Assembly: GCA_021789595.1 (NCBI GenBank)
Contig: JAJYJJ010000006.1
Location: 75,747-139,746, forward strand
From: Nitrospirota bacterium
GTDB taxonomy: Bacteria; Nitrospirota; Thermodesulfovibrionia; UBA6902; JAJYJJ01
Reading direction: 5' to 3'
Length of the DNA: 64,000 nucleotides
Positions 27,838 to 37,503 of the stretch are shown in pieces. The notes beneath the pieces are model-generated. The model was not told the DNA's origin. It saw only the letters and a program-made list of their open reading frames with translations, and searched no databases. Within the stretch, counting starts at the first letter, position 1. Each line of letters opens with the position of its first letter. The position numbers and the translations under genes are program-made.

Positions 27838-29250
27838 TTAAATATCAAAGTAGAGGAAGAACTCGTGTGGATGCGGCCTCAATCTTAGGGCATCCACCTC
27901 TTTTGTCCTCTTGTAACTTATCCATGTCTCTATCAGGTCATCTGTAAATACATCTCCCTTTCTAAGGAAGGTGTTGTCTGCCTCAAGGTTATCGAGGGCA
28001 TCCTCAAGGCTTGCTGGCATTGTAGGAACTGATGCCAGCTCCTCAGGGCCAAGTTCGTATATATCCTTATCAAGCGGCTCGCCTGGATGTATCTTGTTTT
28101 CTATGCCGTCAAGCCCTGCCATGAGCATAGCAGCAAATGCAAGATATGGATTGCATGATGGATCAGGGAATCTGACCTCTATTCTCTTTGTCTTTGGATT
28201 TGCAGAATACATCGGGATGCGGACACCTGCAGAGCGGTTCCTTCCAGAATATGCAAGGTTCACAGGCGCCTCGAATCCAGGTGTAAGCCTCTTGTAAGAG
28301 TTTGTAGTTGGGTTTGTAAAGGCTGCAAGGGCAGGGGCATGTTTCAGGATTCCACCGATGTAATAAAGCGCAAGCTCGCTCATGCCTGCATATCCATTGC
28401 CTGCAAACAGCGGTTTATTGCCTTTCCAGAGGCTCTGGTGTGTGTGCATGCCTGAACCGTTGTCGCCAAAGATGGGTTTTGGCATAAAGGTGACGGTCTT
28501 ACTATGCCTCCTTGCAACATTCTTGATGATGTATTTGAATATCATAAGCTGGTCAGCCATCTTTATAAGGGGGGCGAAACGCATGTCTATCTCGGCCTGG
28601 CCAGCAGTTGCCACCTCGTGATGCTGTTTTTCGACATAGATGCCGCATTTCTGCATCTCAAGGCACATCTCGGTTCTGATGTCTTCCTGGCTGTCTGTTG
28701 GAGGAACGGGGAAATAACCCTCCTTATGCCTTGGTTTGTAGCCGAGATTCGGATTCTCCTCACGGCCTGAATTCCATATACCCTCTACAGAGTCAACAAT
28801 GTAAAATCCGCTGTTAGCTGTCTGGTCAAACCTGACATCATCAAATATAAAGAACTCTGCCTCAGGGCCAAAGTATGCCGTATCTGCTATCTTCAGAGAC
28901 TTCATATATGCCTCTGCCTTCTGTGCAACATATCTCGGGTCTCGGCTGTAAGACTCCTTTGTTATGGGGTCAACGATGTTACATATAAGACTCAGGGTTG
29001 GATACTCCCTGAATGAGTCCATAAAGGCAGTATCAGGGTCGGGCACAACAAGCATATCGCTTGTATGTATTGCCTGCCATCCCCTTATACTTGAGCCGTC
29101 AAAGCCAAAGCCTTCCTCAAAGACATCTTCTTTCAGTTCATCGATGGGCACTGAAAAGTGCTGCCATATGCCGGGAAGGTCAAGGAACTTGAGATCAACC
29201 ATCTGTGCCTTGTTTTCCTGGGCCAATTTGATTACATCCTTTGCTGTCAT
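27838..29250 (-). CDS. glnA: Glutamine synthetase, type I
   Basis: ATP-dependent ammonia assimilation into glutamine. About 470 aa with [10 protein letters not shown], the catalytic acidic motif [14 protein letters not shown], the ATP region [17 protein letters not shown] and NRSAGVRIP. The IYELGPEEL segment carries the Tyr that is adenylylated in GSI-beta enzymes, so GlnE control is possible. Start moved to ATG 29250, seven bases after AGGAGG; the TTG at 29256 is less likely. Last gene of amtB-glnB-glnA. Confidence 0.96.
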   Translation of the reverse strand: MTAKDVIKLAQENKAQMVDLKFLDLPGIWQHFSVPIDELKEDVFEEGFGFDGSSIRGWQAIHTSDMLVVPDPDTAFMDSFREYPTLSLICNIVDPITKESYSRDPRYVAQKAEAYMKSLKIADTAYFGPEAEFFIFDDVRFDQTANSGFYIVDSVEGIWNSGREENPNLGYKPRHKEGYFPVPPTDSQEDIRTEMCLEMQKCGIYVEKQHHEVATAGQAEIDMRFAPLIKMADQLMIFKYIIKNVARRHSKTVTFMPKPIFGDNGSGMHTHQSLWKGNKPLFAGNGYAGMSELALYYIGGILKHAPALAAFTNPTTNSYKRLTPGFEAPVNLAYSGRNRSAGVRIPMYSANPKTKRIEVRFPDPSCNPYLAFAAMLMAGLDGIENKIHPGEPLDKDIYELGPEELASVPTMPASLEDALDNLEADNTFLRKGDVFTDDLIETWISYKRTKEVDALRLRPHPHEFFLYFDI

Positions 29251-29296
29251 AGACAATCCTCCTTTTATGATTTTATCGGATAAACCCGATCTAAAA

Positions 29297-29638
<342 letters not shown>

Positions 29639-29701
29639 TCACCTCCTCGGCCTGGTTTTATAGACTACTAAACTTCTTGGTTTTTGTAAAGGGCATCTTA
29701 A

Positions 29702-30931
29702 TCATGGCTTCACTGCGACCTCAGGATTTGCCTCTATGGAGTGTACGCTCAGGTCTGCGCCCCTGTATTCTTCTTCCTCGGAGAGCCTTATGCCTGTTGT
29801 TCTTTTCAGAATGCCATAGACGATAAAACTTGAGACAACCGCTATTACTATTGCAGCAAAAACCCCTATCAGTTGCGAAAGCAGATTGACACCTCCGAGA
29901 CCGCCGAGGGCCTTTGAGCCGAATATGCCTGCTGCTATCCCGCCCCATGAACCAACAAGGCCGTGAAGCGGCCATACGCCGAGAACATCGTCTATCCTTA
30001 ACCTCTCCTGCTCAAAGACAAAACCTTTTACAAATATTATGGATGCAATGGCTCCGATAAAGACCGCTCCGATTGGATGGACAATATCCGAGCCCGCACA
30101 GATGGCAACAAGCCCTGCAAGGGCTCCATTGTGGACAAAGCCAGGGTCATTTCTGGATATGAAAAGGGCTGAAAGGATACCGCCAACCATTGCCATAAGT
30201 GAATTTACAGCAACGAGGCCTGAGATAGCCTGCAGCGATTGCGCACTCATAACATTAAAACCGAACCATCCAACAGCAAGTATCCAGCTTCCAAGGGCAA
30301 GAAATGGTATGCTGCTTACAGGTATCGGCCTGCTCTTACCTGATGGGCTGTATCTGCCTGTCCTTGGACCAAGCAGGATTATTGCAGGGAGTGCAAGCCA
30401 TCCGCCCATGGAATGGACAACGACAGAACCTGCATAGTCGTGAAAGGATGCACCAATATCCTTGAGCACGGATTGAAGACCGAGGATACTGCTGCCTGTG
30501 CTGAATCTGCCCCAGATGATGCCCTCGAAAAATGGATATACCAATGCGACAAAGATGCCGCCTGCAAAAAGTTGCGGGTAGAACCTTGCCCTCTCGGCTA
30601 TTCCGCCTGAGATAATTGCAGGGATACATGCAGCAAATGTGAGCAGGAAGAAGTAATGGACCAGGTTAAAACCCTTTGAATCTCCGAGTAATGCCTGGGC
30701 AGGTTTAAGAAAGTCCATGCCGTATGCAAGGGGGAATCCTATGAGGAAATAAACAAGGGTTGATACAGACCAATCAGAGAGTATCTTTACAAGGGCATTT
30801 ACCTGGTTTTTCTGCCTCACAGTACCGACCTCGAGAAAGGCGAAACCCGCATGCATGGCAAATATCATTACCGCGCCAAGCATCATAAACAATACATCAG
30901 CGCTTCGCTGCAGACCTAAAAGCTCATTCAT
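29702..30931 (-). CDS. amtB: Ammonium transporter
   Basis: 409-aa inner-membrane ammonium channel with about eleven hydrophobic segments. The twin pore histidines lie in VVHSMGGWLALPA and WPLHGLVGSWGGIAAG. Start moved from 30982 to ATG 30931, which follows AAGGAG; the extra 17 residues in the track are not typical. It heads amtB-glnB-glnA; PII would plug it when nitrogen is plentiful. I looked for a sigma-54 promoter and found none with correct spacing. Confidence 0.95.
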   Translation of the reverse strand: MNELLGLQRSADVLFMMLGAVMIFAMHAGFAFLEVGTVRQKNQVNALVKILSDWSVSTLVYFLIGFPLAYGMDFLKPAQALLGDSKGFNLVHYFFLLTFAACIPAIISGGIAERARFYPQLFAGGIFVALVYPFFEGIIWGRFSTGSSILGLQSVLKDIGASFHDYAGSVVVHSMGGWLALPAIILLGPRTGRYSPSGKSRPIPVSSIPFLALGSWILAVGWFGFNVMSAQSLQAISGLVAVNSLMAMVGGILSALFISRNDPGFVHNGALAGLVAICAGSDIVHPIGAVFIGAIASIIFVKGFVFEQERLRIDDVLGVWPLHGLVGSWGGIAAGIFGSKALGGLGGVNLLSQLIGVFAAIVIAVVSSFIVYGILKRTTGIRLSEEEEYRGADLSVHSIEANPEVAVKP

Positions 30932-31045
30932 GATAACGCTCCTTCTTATACCCAGATTTACTGTTATTGCTGCAAATAGCAATCAATATTCATGCCAGAA
31001 CAATTCCCCTTATTTTATTTGACCTATTGGATTGGAAGGCGAAGG

Positions 31046-31068
31046 ATATGCCTGTTAAACAGGCATAT
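31046..31068. terminator. Perfect inverted repeat after uvrB
   Basis: ATATGCCTGTT-A-AACAGGCATAT, 26 bases after the uvrB stop. No T-run follows, so termination would need Rho or the hairpin may protect the 3' end. Confidence 0.4.
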
Positions 31069-31093
31069 GTGCTCAGATATTAGGCAGAAATAA

Positions 31094-33088
31094 TCAAACC
31101 CTTATCCCTATCTCTACCTGTCTCTTCCTTATAGCCGTGAGCCTGTCCCTCAGTTCTGCCGCCCTCTCAAAGTCAAGCCTTTGGGCAGCATCTTTCATGT
31201 CGGTCTCAAGCTTCCTGATGAGGTTGTCATCGTATTCGTATCTCAGCTCCTCCTCTGATATAACAGGAACAGTCCAGTAATCAGCCTCATAGACAGAGCC
31301 AAGGACATCCTTGATATTTGACTTTACTGTCTCAGGCGTAATGCCATTTTCCCTGTTGTATCGCTCCTGGACTGCTCTTCTTCTATTCGTCTCATCAATG
31401 GCCTTTTGCATGGATGATGTCACAGTATCTGCATAAAAGATTACCTCTCCATTTATATTCCTTGCTGCCCTTCCAGCGGTCTGGATTAATGACCGCTCTG
31501 AGCGGAGAAAACCCTTCTTATCAGCATCAAGGATCGCGACAAGGGACACCTCTGGAAGATCAAGTCCTTCCCTCAAGAGATTTACACCTATAAGTGCGTC
31601 AAACCTGCCAAGCCGCAGGTCCCTTAGTATCGCAACTCTTTCGATGGTGTCTATATCAGAGTGTAGATAACGCGCCTTTATCCCTATCTCCTGATAGTAA
31701 TCTGTCAGGTCTTCTGCCATTCTCTTGGTCAGGGTTGTTACAAGCACCCTCTCACCATTGTCTGCCCTTTTCCTTATCTCTCCAAGGAGGTCATCCACCT
31801 GCCCTTTTATTGGTCTTATACTGATCCTCGGGTCCATAAGGCCTGTTGGCCTTATCACCTGCTCTACAATCTTTCCATGGGTTTTATCCAGCTCATAATT
31901 CCCCGGGGTTGCGGATATATATATGGCCTGGTATATCCTTTGTTCGAATTCCTTAAATGTCAGCGGTCTGTTATCCAGGGCAGATGGCAGCCTGAAGCCG
32001 TAATCAATAAGCGTTTGTTTTCTTGCCATGTCGCCCTCATACATACCGCCAATCTGTGGGACAGTTGCATGGGACTCATCAATAATAATCAGTAAATCCT
32101 CAGGAAAATAATCTATCAATGTATAAGGCGGCTCCCCCGTTTTACGGCCTGACAGGTGTCTTGAATAGTTCTCTATGCCGTGGCAGTAGCCAAATTCCCT
32201 CAGCATCTCAAGGTCAAACCTTGTCTTCTGTTCGATCCTCTGCGCCTCAAACTTCCTGCCCTCCTTCAGGAATGATTCAATCCTCTCATACATCTCATCT
32301 TCTATTGCCTTAAGTGCCATCTCAAGCCTTGGCCTTGGCGTAATCCAGTGGCTGTTTGGATAAAGGGCAACCCTTGCGAGTTTCCTTGAAACATGCCCTG
32401 TAAGAGGATCAATCTCAGAAAGTGAATCTATATCATCGCCAAAAAAATCCACTCTTATTGCCCTATCACCTGCATAGGATGGAAATATCTCAACTACATC
32501 CCCTCTAACCCTGAATGTCCCGCGCCTGAAATCCGTCTCTGTCCTCTCATACAGCATCTCGACAAGCCTCAGGAGTATCGCATCACGCTTAGCATGCATC
32601 CCCTCCTCAAGGAACAGATGCATCTGCATATAATCATCTGGCGAACCAATGCCATATATGCATGACACAGAGGCAACGATAATAGAATCTCTCCTTTCAA
32701 GCACTGCCCTTGTTGCAGAATGTCTCATCCTGTCAATATCATCGTTTATCAGTGCATCCTTTTCTATGTAGGTATCAGTTGATGGGATATATGCCTCTGG
32801 CTGGTAATAGTCGTAGTAGCTTACAAAATACTCCACTGCATTTTCAGGGAAAAAACTCTTGAACTCTCCGTAGAGCTGCGCAGCGAGCGTCTTATTGTGG
32901 GCAATAACAAGTGTTGGCCTGTTCACATTGGCTATGACATTTGCAATAGTATAGGTCTTTCCAGAGCCGGTTACACCGAGCAGCACCTGATGTTTCCTGT
33001 TTTCCAAGAGCCCCCCGGTAAGGGCATCAATGGCCTTTGGCTGGTCGCCTTTCGGGGTAAGGTCTGAAGAAAGCCTGAATCTATCCAT
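31094..33088 (-). CDS. uvrB: Excinuclease ABC subunit B
   Basis: DNA damage recognition helicase-like subunit of nucleotide excision repair. 664 aa: Walker [17 protein letters not shown], beta-hairpin [16 protein letters not shown]-like [10 protein letters not shown], helicase motif QTAGRAARN, and the C-terminal UVR domain [17 protein letters not shown] that contacts UvrA/UvrC. Eight bases after mnmG, same operon. Complete. Confidence 0.97.
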   Translation of the reverse strand: MDRFRLSSDLTPKGDQPKAIDALTGGLLENRKHQVLLGVTGSGKTYTIANVIANVNRPTLVIAHNKTLAAQLYGEFKSFFPENAVEYFVSYYDYYQPEAYIPSTDTYIEKDALINDDIDRMRHSATRAVLERRDSIIVASVSCIYGIGSPDDYMQMHLFLEEGMHAKRDAILLRLVEMLYERTETDFRRGTFRVRGDVVEIFPSYAGDRAIRVDFFGDDIDSLSEIDPLTGHVSRKLARVALYPNSHWITPRPRLEMALKAIEDEMYERIESFLKEGRKFEAQRIEQKTRFDLEMLREFGYCHGIENYSRHLSGRKTGEPPYTLIDYFPEDLLIIIDESHATVPQIGGMYEGDMARKQTLIDYGFRLPSALDNRPLTFKEFEQRIYQAIYISATPGNYELDKTHGKIVEQVIRPTGLMDPRISIRPIKGQVDDLLGEIRKRADNGERVLVTTLTKRMAEDLTDYYQEIGIKARYLHSDIDTIERVAILRDLRLGRFDALIGVNLLREGLDLPEVSLVAILDADKKGFLRSERSLIQTAGRAARNINGEVIFYADTVTSSMQKAIDETNRRRAVQERYNRENGITPETVKSNIKDVLGSVYEADYWTVPVISEEELRYEYDDNLIRKLETDMKDAAQRLDFERAAELRDRLTAIRKRQVEIGIRV

Positions 33089-33096
33089 AAGGGATT

Positions 33097-34962
33097 TTAA
33101 ATCCTATTCTTCTGCCTTTCTATCGCTATCATCAAAAGCGACAGCGCTGCAGGTGTAACTCCGGGGATCCTGCTTGCCTGGCCGAAGTTTGACGGCCTTA
33201 TCGCATTAAGCTTGGAGAGTATCTCATTTGAAAGGCCGCTTATGGATGTATAATCAAGACTATCAGGTATCCTTTTGGCCTCAATCCTTTTCAGCCTCTC
33301 TGCCATCTCCATCTGCCTTGTGATATAGCCTTCATATTTTATCTGTATCTCGACCTGCCTCTCTATATCCTCTGTTAAAGGCATCCCTGGGGGAGAAAAC
33401 CTTTTGATAAAGTCGTATGTCAGTTCAGGCCTTTTTAAAAGCTGTTCAAGGGATGTGTCTTCTTCAATAATGGAACAATTGATTGCTGCCAGTGCAGCAT
33501 TTATCTGGCCTGGTTTGAGCCTGATCTTTTTAAGTCTCTCAAGTTCTCCTGCTATCAACACCCTTTTGTCATTAAACTTGCTGTATCCTGTCTCATTAAC
33601 AAGTCCGATATTGTATCCCTTCTCCATCAATCTCAGGTCAGCATTGTCGTGTCTTAAAAGCAGCCTGTATTCTGCCCTTGATGTAAACATCCTGTACGGC
33701 TCATTTGTCCCCTTTGTCACAAGGTCATCAATGAGGACACCTGTATATGCCTCGTGTCTGCCGAGTATCAATGGCCTTCTTCCCTGAAGTTTTAAAGCGG
33801 CATTTATCCCTGCCATCAGGCCCTGTGCAGCAGCCTCTTCATATCCTGATGTGCCATTAATCTGACCAGCAAGAAATAATCCATCTATAAGTTTTGCCTC
33901 AAGGCTGTGCTTAAGCTGCGCAGGATAGACAAAGTCATACTCGATGGCATAACCAGGCCTCATAATCTCTGCATCTTCAAGCCCGGGGATGCTCCTTACA
34001 AGCCGCATCTGCACATCGTATGGAAGGCTTGTTGAGATACCATTTGCATAGTATTCCATTGTCTCAAGACCCTCTGGTTCAAGGAATACCTGATGCCTCT
34101 CACGTCCAGAAAATCGAACAACCTTGTCCTCTATTGACGGGCAGTATCTCGGCCCTATCCCCTTAATCCTTCCGCTGTAAAGGGGTGAGCGGTCAAGGTT
34201 TCCCAGTATAATCCTGTGCGTTTCTTTATTTGTATATGTGATATAGCATGGCAGTTGTGGGTTTGTAATCCCCTCGGTGCTGTATGAAAATGGTGTTGGC
34301 GGCTCATCTCCCCACTGGGGTTGTGTCTTTGAGAAATCTATTGTCTTTGCATCAAGCCTTGGAGGTGTGCCTGTCTTTAGTCTTCCCATCTTAAGACCAA
34401 TCTCTTTTAGAGAATCTGATAGGCCAATGGATGGATACTCTCCTGCCCTTCCAGCCTGAAAATTCTCAAGGCCGATATGTATCAGACCTTTAAGGAATGT
34501 TCCTGTTGTTACAATTACAGCCCCTGCCTTATAGAACACACCGAGGGATGTTAATACGCCTTTTACCCTGCCGTCCTCAACAACAATTCGTTCAATAGAT
34601 GCCTGTTTTATATCGAGGTTTTTTTCTGCCTCAAGCACCTTTCTCATTGATAGCCTGTAAAGAAGCCTGTCTGTCTGGGCCCTCAATGACCATACAGCAG
34701 GACCTTTTGATTTATTCAAGACCCTGAACTGTATGCCTGCCCTGTCTGTGACCTTTGCCATCTCGCCTCCGAGGCTATCGATCTCACGCACAAGATGGCC
34801 CTTTGCGAGGCCGCCAATTGCAGGGTTACATGACATCTGTGCAATGGTATCGATGTTCATGGTAAAAAGGCATGTGGAAAAGCCCATACGGGATGCTGCA
34901 AGGCCTGCCTCACAGCCAGCATGTCCAGCGCCAATAACAATTATGTCGTATTGCCTTTCCAT
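33097..34962 (-). CDS. mnmG: tRNA uridine-34 5-carboxymethylaminomethyl modification enzyme
   Basis: FAD protein that with MnmE modifies U34 of several tRNAs. 621 aa: [20 protein letters not shown] (FAD), [31 protein letters not shown], and the C-terminal helical domain. ATG 34962 shares one base with the selD stop (TGATG); the track adds a TTG upstream. Downstream of selD, which supplies selenophosphate also used for tRNA wobble selenation, so both enzymes can touch U34. Confidence 0.96.
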   Translation of the reverse strand: MERQYDIIVIGAGHAGCEAGLAASRMGFSTCLFTMNIDTIAQMSCNPAIGGLAKGHLVREIDSLGGEMAKVTDRAGIQFRVLNKSKGPAVWSLRAQTDRLLYRLSMRKVLEAEKNLDIKQASIERIVVEDGRVKGVLTSLGVFYKAGAVIVTTGTFLKGLIHIGLENFQAGRAGEYPSIGLSDSLKEIGLKMGRLKTGTPPRLDAKTIDFSKTQPQWGDEPPTPFSYSTEGITNPQLPCYITYTNKETHRIILGNLDRSPLYSGRIKGIGPRYCPSIEDKVVRFSGRERHQVFLEPEGLETMEYYANGISTSLPYDVQMRLVRSIPGLEDAEIMRPGYAIEYDFVYPAQLKHSLEAKLIDGLFLAGQINGTSGYEEAAAQGLMAGINAALKLQGRRPLILGRHEAYTGVLIDDLVTKGTNEPYRMFTSRAEYRLLLRHDNADLRLMEKGYNIGLVNETGYSKFNDKRVLIAGELERLKKIRLKPGQINAALAAINCSIIEEDTSLEQLLKRPELTYDFIKRFSPPGMPLTEDIERQVEIQIKYEGYITRQMEMAERLKRIEAKRIPDSLDYTSISGLSNEILSKLNAIRPSNFGQASRIPGVTPAALSLLMIAIERQKNRI

Positions 34963-35984
34963 CAACTTATTACCCTTAACTTTCCATCTCCCTTTTCAAC
35001 CCTGCCAATAACCGAGAAGGGTATATCAGCAGAACTAAAGACCTCGACTTCCTGGGGGGCGATTGCAATGAGCAATCCACCGGATGTCTGAGGGTCTGAG
35101 AGGATTAATCCCTTTTCCTCAGGGAATCCATCTGGAAATAAAACCCTGCCGTCAAGGAATTTAAGATTGTTATAGTCGCCCTCAGGCACCATGCCGAGGG
35201 CAACCATACCTTCAACATTGTCAAGGACAGGGACATTTCCATATGAGATTACAATGTCTATCTCAGCATCCCTGACCATATTGAATGCGTGTCCAAGAAG
35301 GCCAAAGCCTGTGACATCTGTAACAGCATGGGCATTGGCATCCATGGCTATGGCAGATGCCCTGTTGTTCAGTCTTAACATCCATTGGACAGCCTCTCTG
35401 AGGTCATCCTCTAATAGTCTTCCACCCTTGAGTGCAGTTGTCAGTATGCCAACCCCAATGGGTTTTGTAAGGATAAGGACATCCCCTGGTATAGCGCCGC
35501 TAAGCCGCAGTATCTTATCCTTTTTAACGACACCTGATACCGAGAGACCGAACTTCAATTCCCTGTCTTCTATGCTGTGGCCTCCAAGGAGATAGACAGA
35601 TGCCTCTTTGAGCTTATCCATGGCACCCCGTAGAATCTCCCTCAGAACCCCAGGCTCATAATCGCAGGAAGAGAAACCAGCAATGGCAAGGGCTGTATGA
35701 GGGATACCACCCATTGCATAGATGTCGCTAAGGGAATTAGCAGCGCTTATAGCACCAAATGTATAGGGGTCATCCACAATTGGCGTGATGACATCAACTG
35801 TCTCTACAAGGGCAACATCCCTGTCGATCAGGTATACGCCTGCATCATCTCCAGGGCCAACTATCGCCCTTTCATCCTGCTGGTTAGAGACCTCTTTTAT
35901 AATCTCTTCAAGGTCAGACCGACCCAGTTTCCCTGCTCAGCCGGCAGCCCTGACCTTTTCTGTCAATCTAATCCTTTTTTCCAC
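34962..35984 (-). CDS. selD: Selenophosphate synthetase, a UGA-encoded selenoprotein
   Basis: Makes selenophosphate from selenide and ATP for Sec-tRNA and selenouridine. The ORF track shows only 271 aa from an internal ATG (35777). Reading upstream in the same frame passes one TGA (35939-35937) and reaches GTG 35984, giving 340 aa: MEKRIRLTEKVRAAG-U-AGK, then LGRSDLEEII and VGPGDDAGVYLID. The Sec at 16 is exactly where SelD has its catalytic Cys/Sec, and the Lys that follows three residues later is conserved. GAAGGA precedes the GTG. Further motifs: DVTGFGLLGHAFNM and SDPQTSGGLLIA. A SECIS-like hairpin follows the UGA. Confidence 0.93.
35908..35939 (-). promoter_or_regulatory. Sec UGA and bacterial SECIS-like hairpin in selD
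   Basis: Twelve bases after TGA the minus strand reads TGGGTC-GGTCT-GACCTT: a short stem with loop GGTCT, the same apical loop sequence as the E. coli fdhF SECIS. Distance and loop fit SelB-dependent recoding in bacteria. Confidence 0.75.
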
Positions 35985-36080
35985 TATTAAGTCCTTCCCG
36001 AAAGTGATAATTCTAATATAGCTGAATCATGCTTTAAAATAAAAGGGCAACAGGCGTCCTATTTATATGATGTTTATAAA

Positions 36081-37097
36081 GTGTCATTATTAATGTTAAA
36101 ATTTCCATTAATGCTATTAGATGACAGAAAAATGCAACCCGAAGGCTTTATTGACCTCCATACCCATGGAATCGGCAGATACGACACCAGGACAGATAAT
36201 CCTCAAGACATCCTGAAGATTGCTGAGCTGCATGGAAAGGCAGGAACCTCTGCTATCCTGCCAACAATATACGCGGCTCCAATTGATGAGATGCGGGCTG
36301 ATATAGAGTCGGTGAGAAAGGCAATGGAGATACAGAAGTCAGAGGTCGGAGGTCAGAAGTCAAATCCCCCCGTCCCCCCTTTACTAAGGGGGGGTGAGGG
36401 GGGATTATTTTCTAAAGGGGGGATTAATAACTCATCACTTATCCTTGGCGTTCATCTTGAGGGGCCGTTTCTGAATCCATTAAGATGCGGTGCAATGGCT
36501 AAAGAGACATTCATAAGGCCAACAATCGCCAGCCTCAAGAGATTGGTTGAGGGCTATGAGGATATTGTAAAGATAATCACAATAGCCCCTGAACTGGCAG
36601 GCGGCTTAAAGGTCATCGAGAAGTGCGCCATGCTGGGAATCAGGGTAAATATGGGACATTCTGATGCCACATATAAACAGGCAGTTGACGGTAAAAAGGC
36701 AGGTGCGACAGGTATTACCCATATATTTAATGCCATGAGGCCGTTTCATCATCGTGAGCCAGGGATTATTGGACTTGGGCTTCTTGATGAAGACCTATAT
36801 ATTGAGGTCATTGCTGATGGGTTTCATATCCATCCCAGGACACTGGAACTGATCTTTAACACAAAGCGCCTTGACAGGATTATCCTTGTCTCTGATTCAG
36901 TAAAAGGGGCAGGCAGAGGCAAAAGGCCGATCTATAACACAAAGGGCACGCTGGCAGGCAGCGCAATAACAGTAAGGGCTGCATCTGGTTTCCTTAAATC
37001 CATCGGTATCCCTGAAGTTGAGGCCATTGAGGCTGGGATAGAAAACCCGATGAGATACCTACGGGCAGTAGTTGATAAAAAGCATCTGGTTAGATAG
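36081..37097 (+). CDS. nagA: N-acetylglucosamine-6-phosphate deacetylase, short form
   Basis: Amidohydrolase removing acetyl from GlcNAc-6-P in amino-sugar recycling. Metal and substrate motifs: GFIDLHTHGIG, HLEGPFLNP, VNMGHSDATYKQA, HIFNAMRPFHHREPG and catalytic Asp in ILVSDSVKG. The N-terminal beta-sandwich half before GFIDLHTHG is missing (about 25 aa remain, and the real start may be ATG 36132). Between residues 94 and 118 an in-frame repeat insertion encodes NPPVPPLLRGGEGGLFSKGG. Whether the short, interrupted enzyme is active is uncertain. The stop overlaps the convergent regulator gene by eight bases. Confidence 0.85.
   Translation: MSLLMLKFPLMLLDDRKMQPEGFIDLHTHGIGRYDTRTDNPQDILKIAELHGKAGTSAILPTIYAAPIDEMRADIESVRKAMEIQKSEVGGQKSNPPVPPLLRGGEGGLFSKGGINNSSLILGVHLEGPFLNPLRCGAMAKETFIRPTIASLKRLVEGYEDIVKIITIAPELAGGLKVIEKCAMLGIRVNMGHSDATYKQAVDGKKAGATGITHIFNAMRPFHHREPGIIGLGLLDEDLYIEVIADGFHIHPRTLELIFNTKRLDRIILVSDSVKGAGRGKRPIYNTKGTLAGSAITVRAASGFLKSIGIPEVEAIEAGIENPMRYLRAVVDKKHLVR
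36333..36416 (+). repeat. Repeat tract and large palindrome inserted in frame in nagA
   Basis: First a tract of 7-8-base units (AGAAGTCAGAGGTCGGAGG then TCAGAAGTC), then AATCCCCCCGTCCCCCC, TTTACTAA and GGGGGGGTGAGGGGGGATT, a near-perfect palindrome with 18-20-base arms. It is translated as NPPVPPLLRGGEGGL. A similar element is in the R-M gene. Confidence 0.85.
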
Positions 37098-37479
37098 GTG
37101 TCCTATTTATTTGCTCTTCGGTCAGAAATTTATTTAACACACTCGGAAGCCCCCTTGTATTTATGGGCTTTGTGATATATCCATCACAGCCGATTCCAAG
37201 GATCCGCTCCCTGTCTCCACTCATAGCAAGTGATGTTATAGCGATAATCTTGATCCCTTTTGTTTCCGGGTCTGCCTTTAAGAACCTTATCGCCTTTGTC
37301 CCATCCATCCTCGGCATGTGCATGTCCATCAGGATAAGGTCAGGTTTGTGCACCTTTGCCATCCTTATCCCTTCCACGCCATCAGAGGCCTCAATAACAT
37401 CATAGCCGTTATACAGGAGAATATCCCTGATAAGGCTCCTGTTGTTTTCATTATCCTCAACAACAAGTATCTTTGGCAT
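37090..37479 (-). CDS. Single-domain response regulator (CheY/DivK-like)
   Basis: 129 aa, receiver only: acidic pair in VVEDNENN, phospho-Asp in LILMDMHMPRMDG, Thr in IIAITSLAMSGD, Lys in GYITKPINT. No output domain, so it acts through protein contacts, most likely with the hybrid kinase 24 bp upstream. ATG follows GGAGGTTGCTGAT. Confidence 0.93.
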   Translation of the reverse strand: MPKILVVEDNENNRSLIRDILLYNGYDVIEASDGVEGIRMAKVHKPDLILMDMHMPRMDGTKAIRFLKADPETKGIKIIAITSLAMSGDRERILGIGCDGYITKPINTRGLPSVLNKFLTEEQINRTPI

Positions 37480-37503
37480 ATCAGCAACCTCCGTTTCCTT
37501 TAA

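Noticed and set aside
30932-31093. Sigma-54 promoter upstream of amtB
   Set aside because: TGGCAT and TTGC words occur, but the GG-to-GC distance is 13 rather than 10 bases.
36333-36416. nagA insertion as a CRISPR array
   Set aside because: Units are 7-8 bases without spacers, followed by a palindrome; no leader or cas genes.
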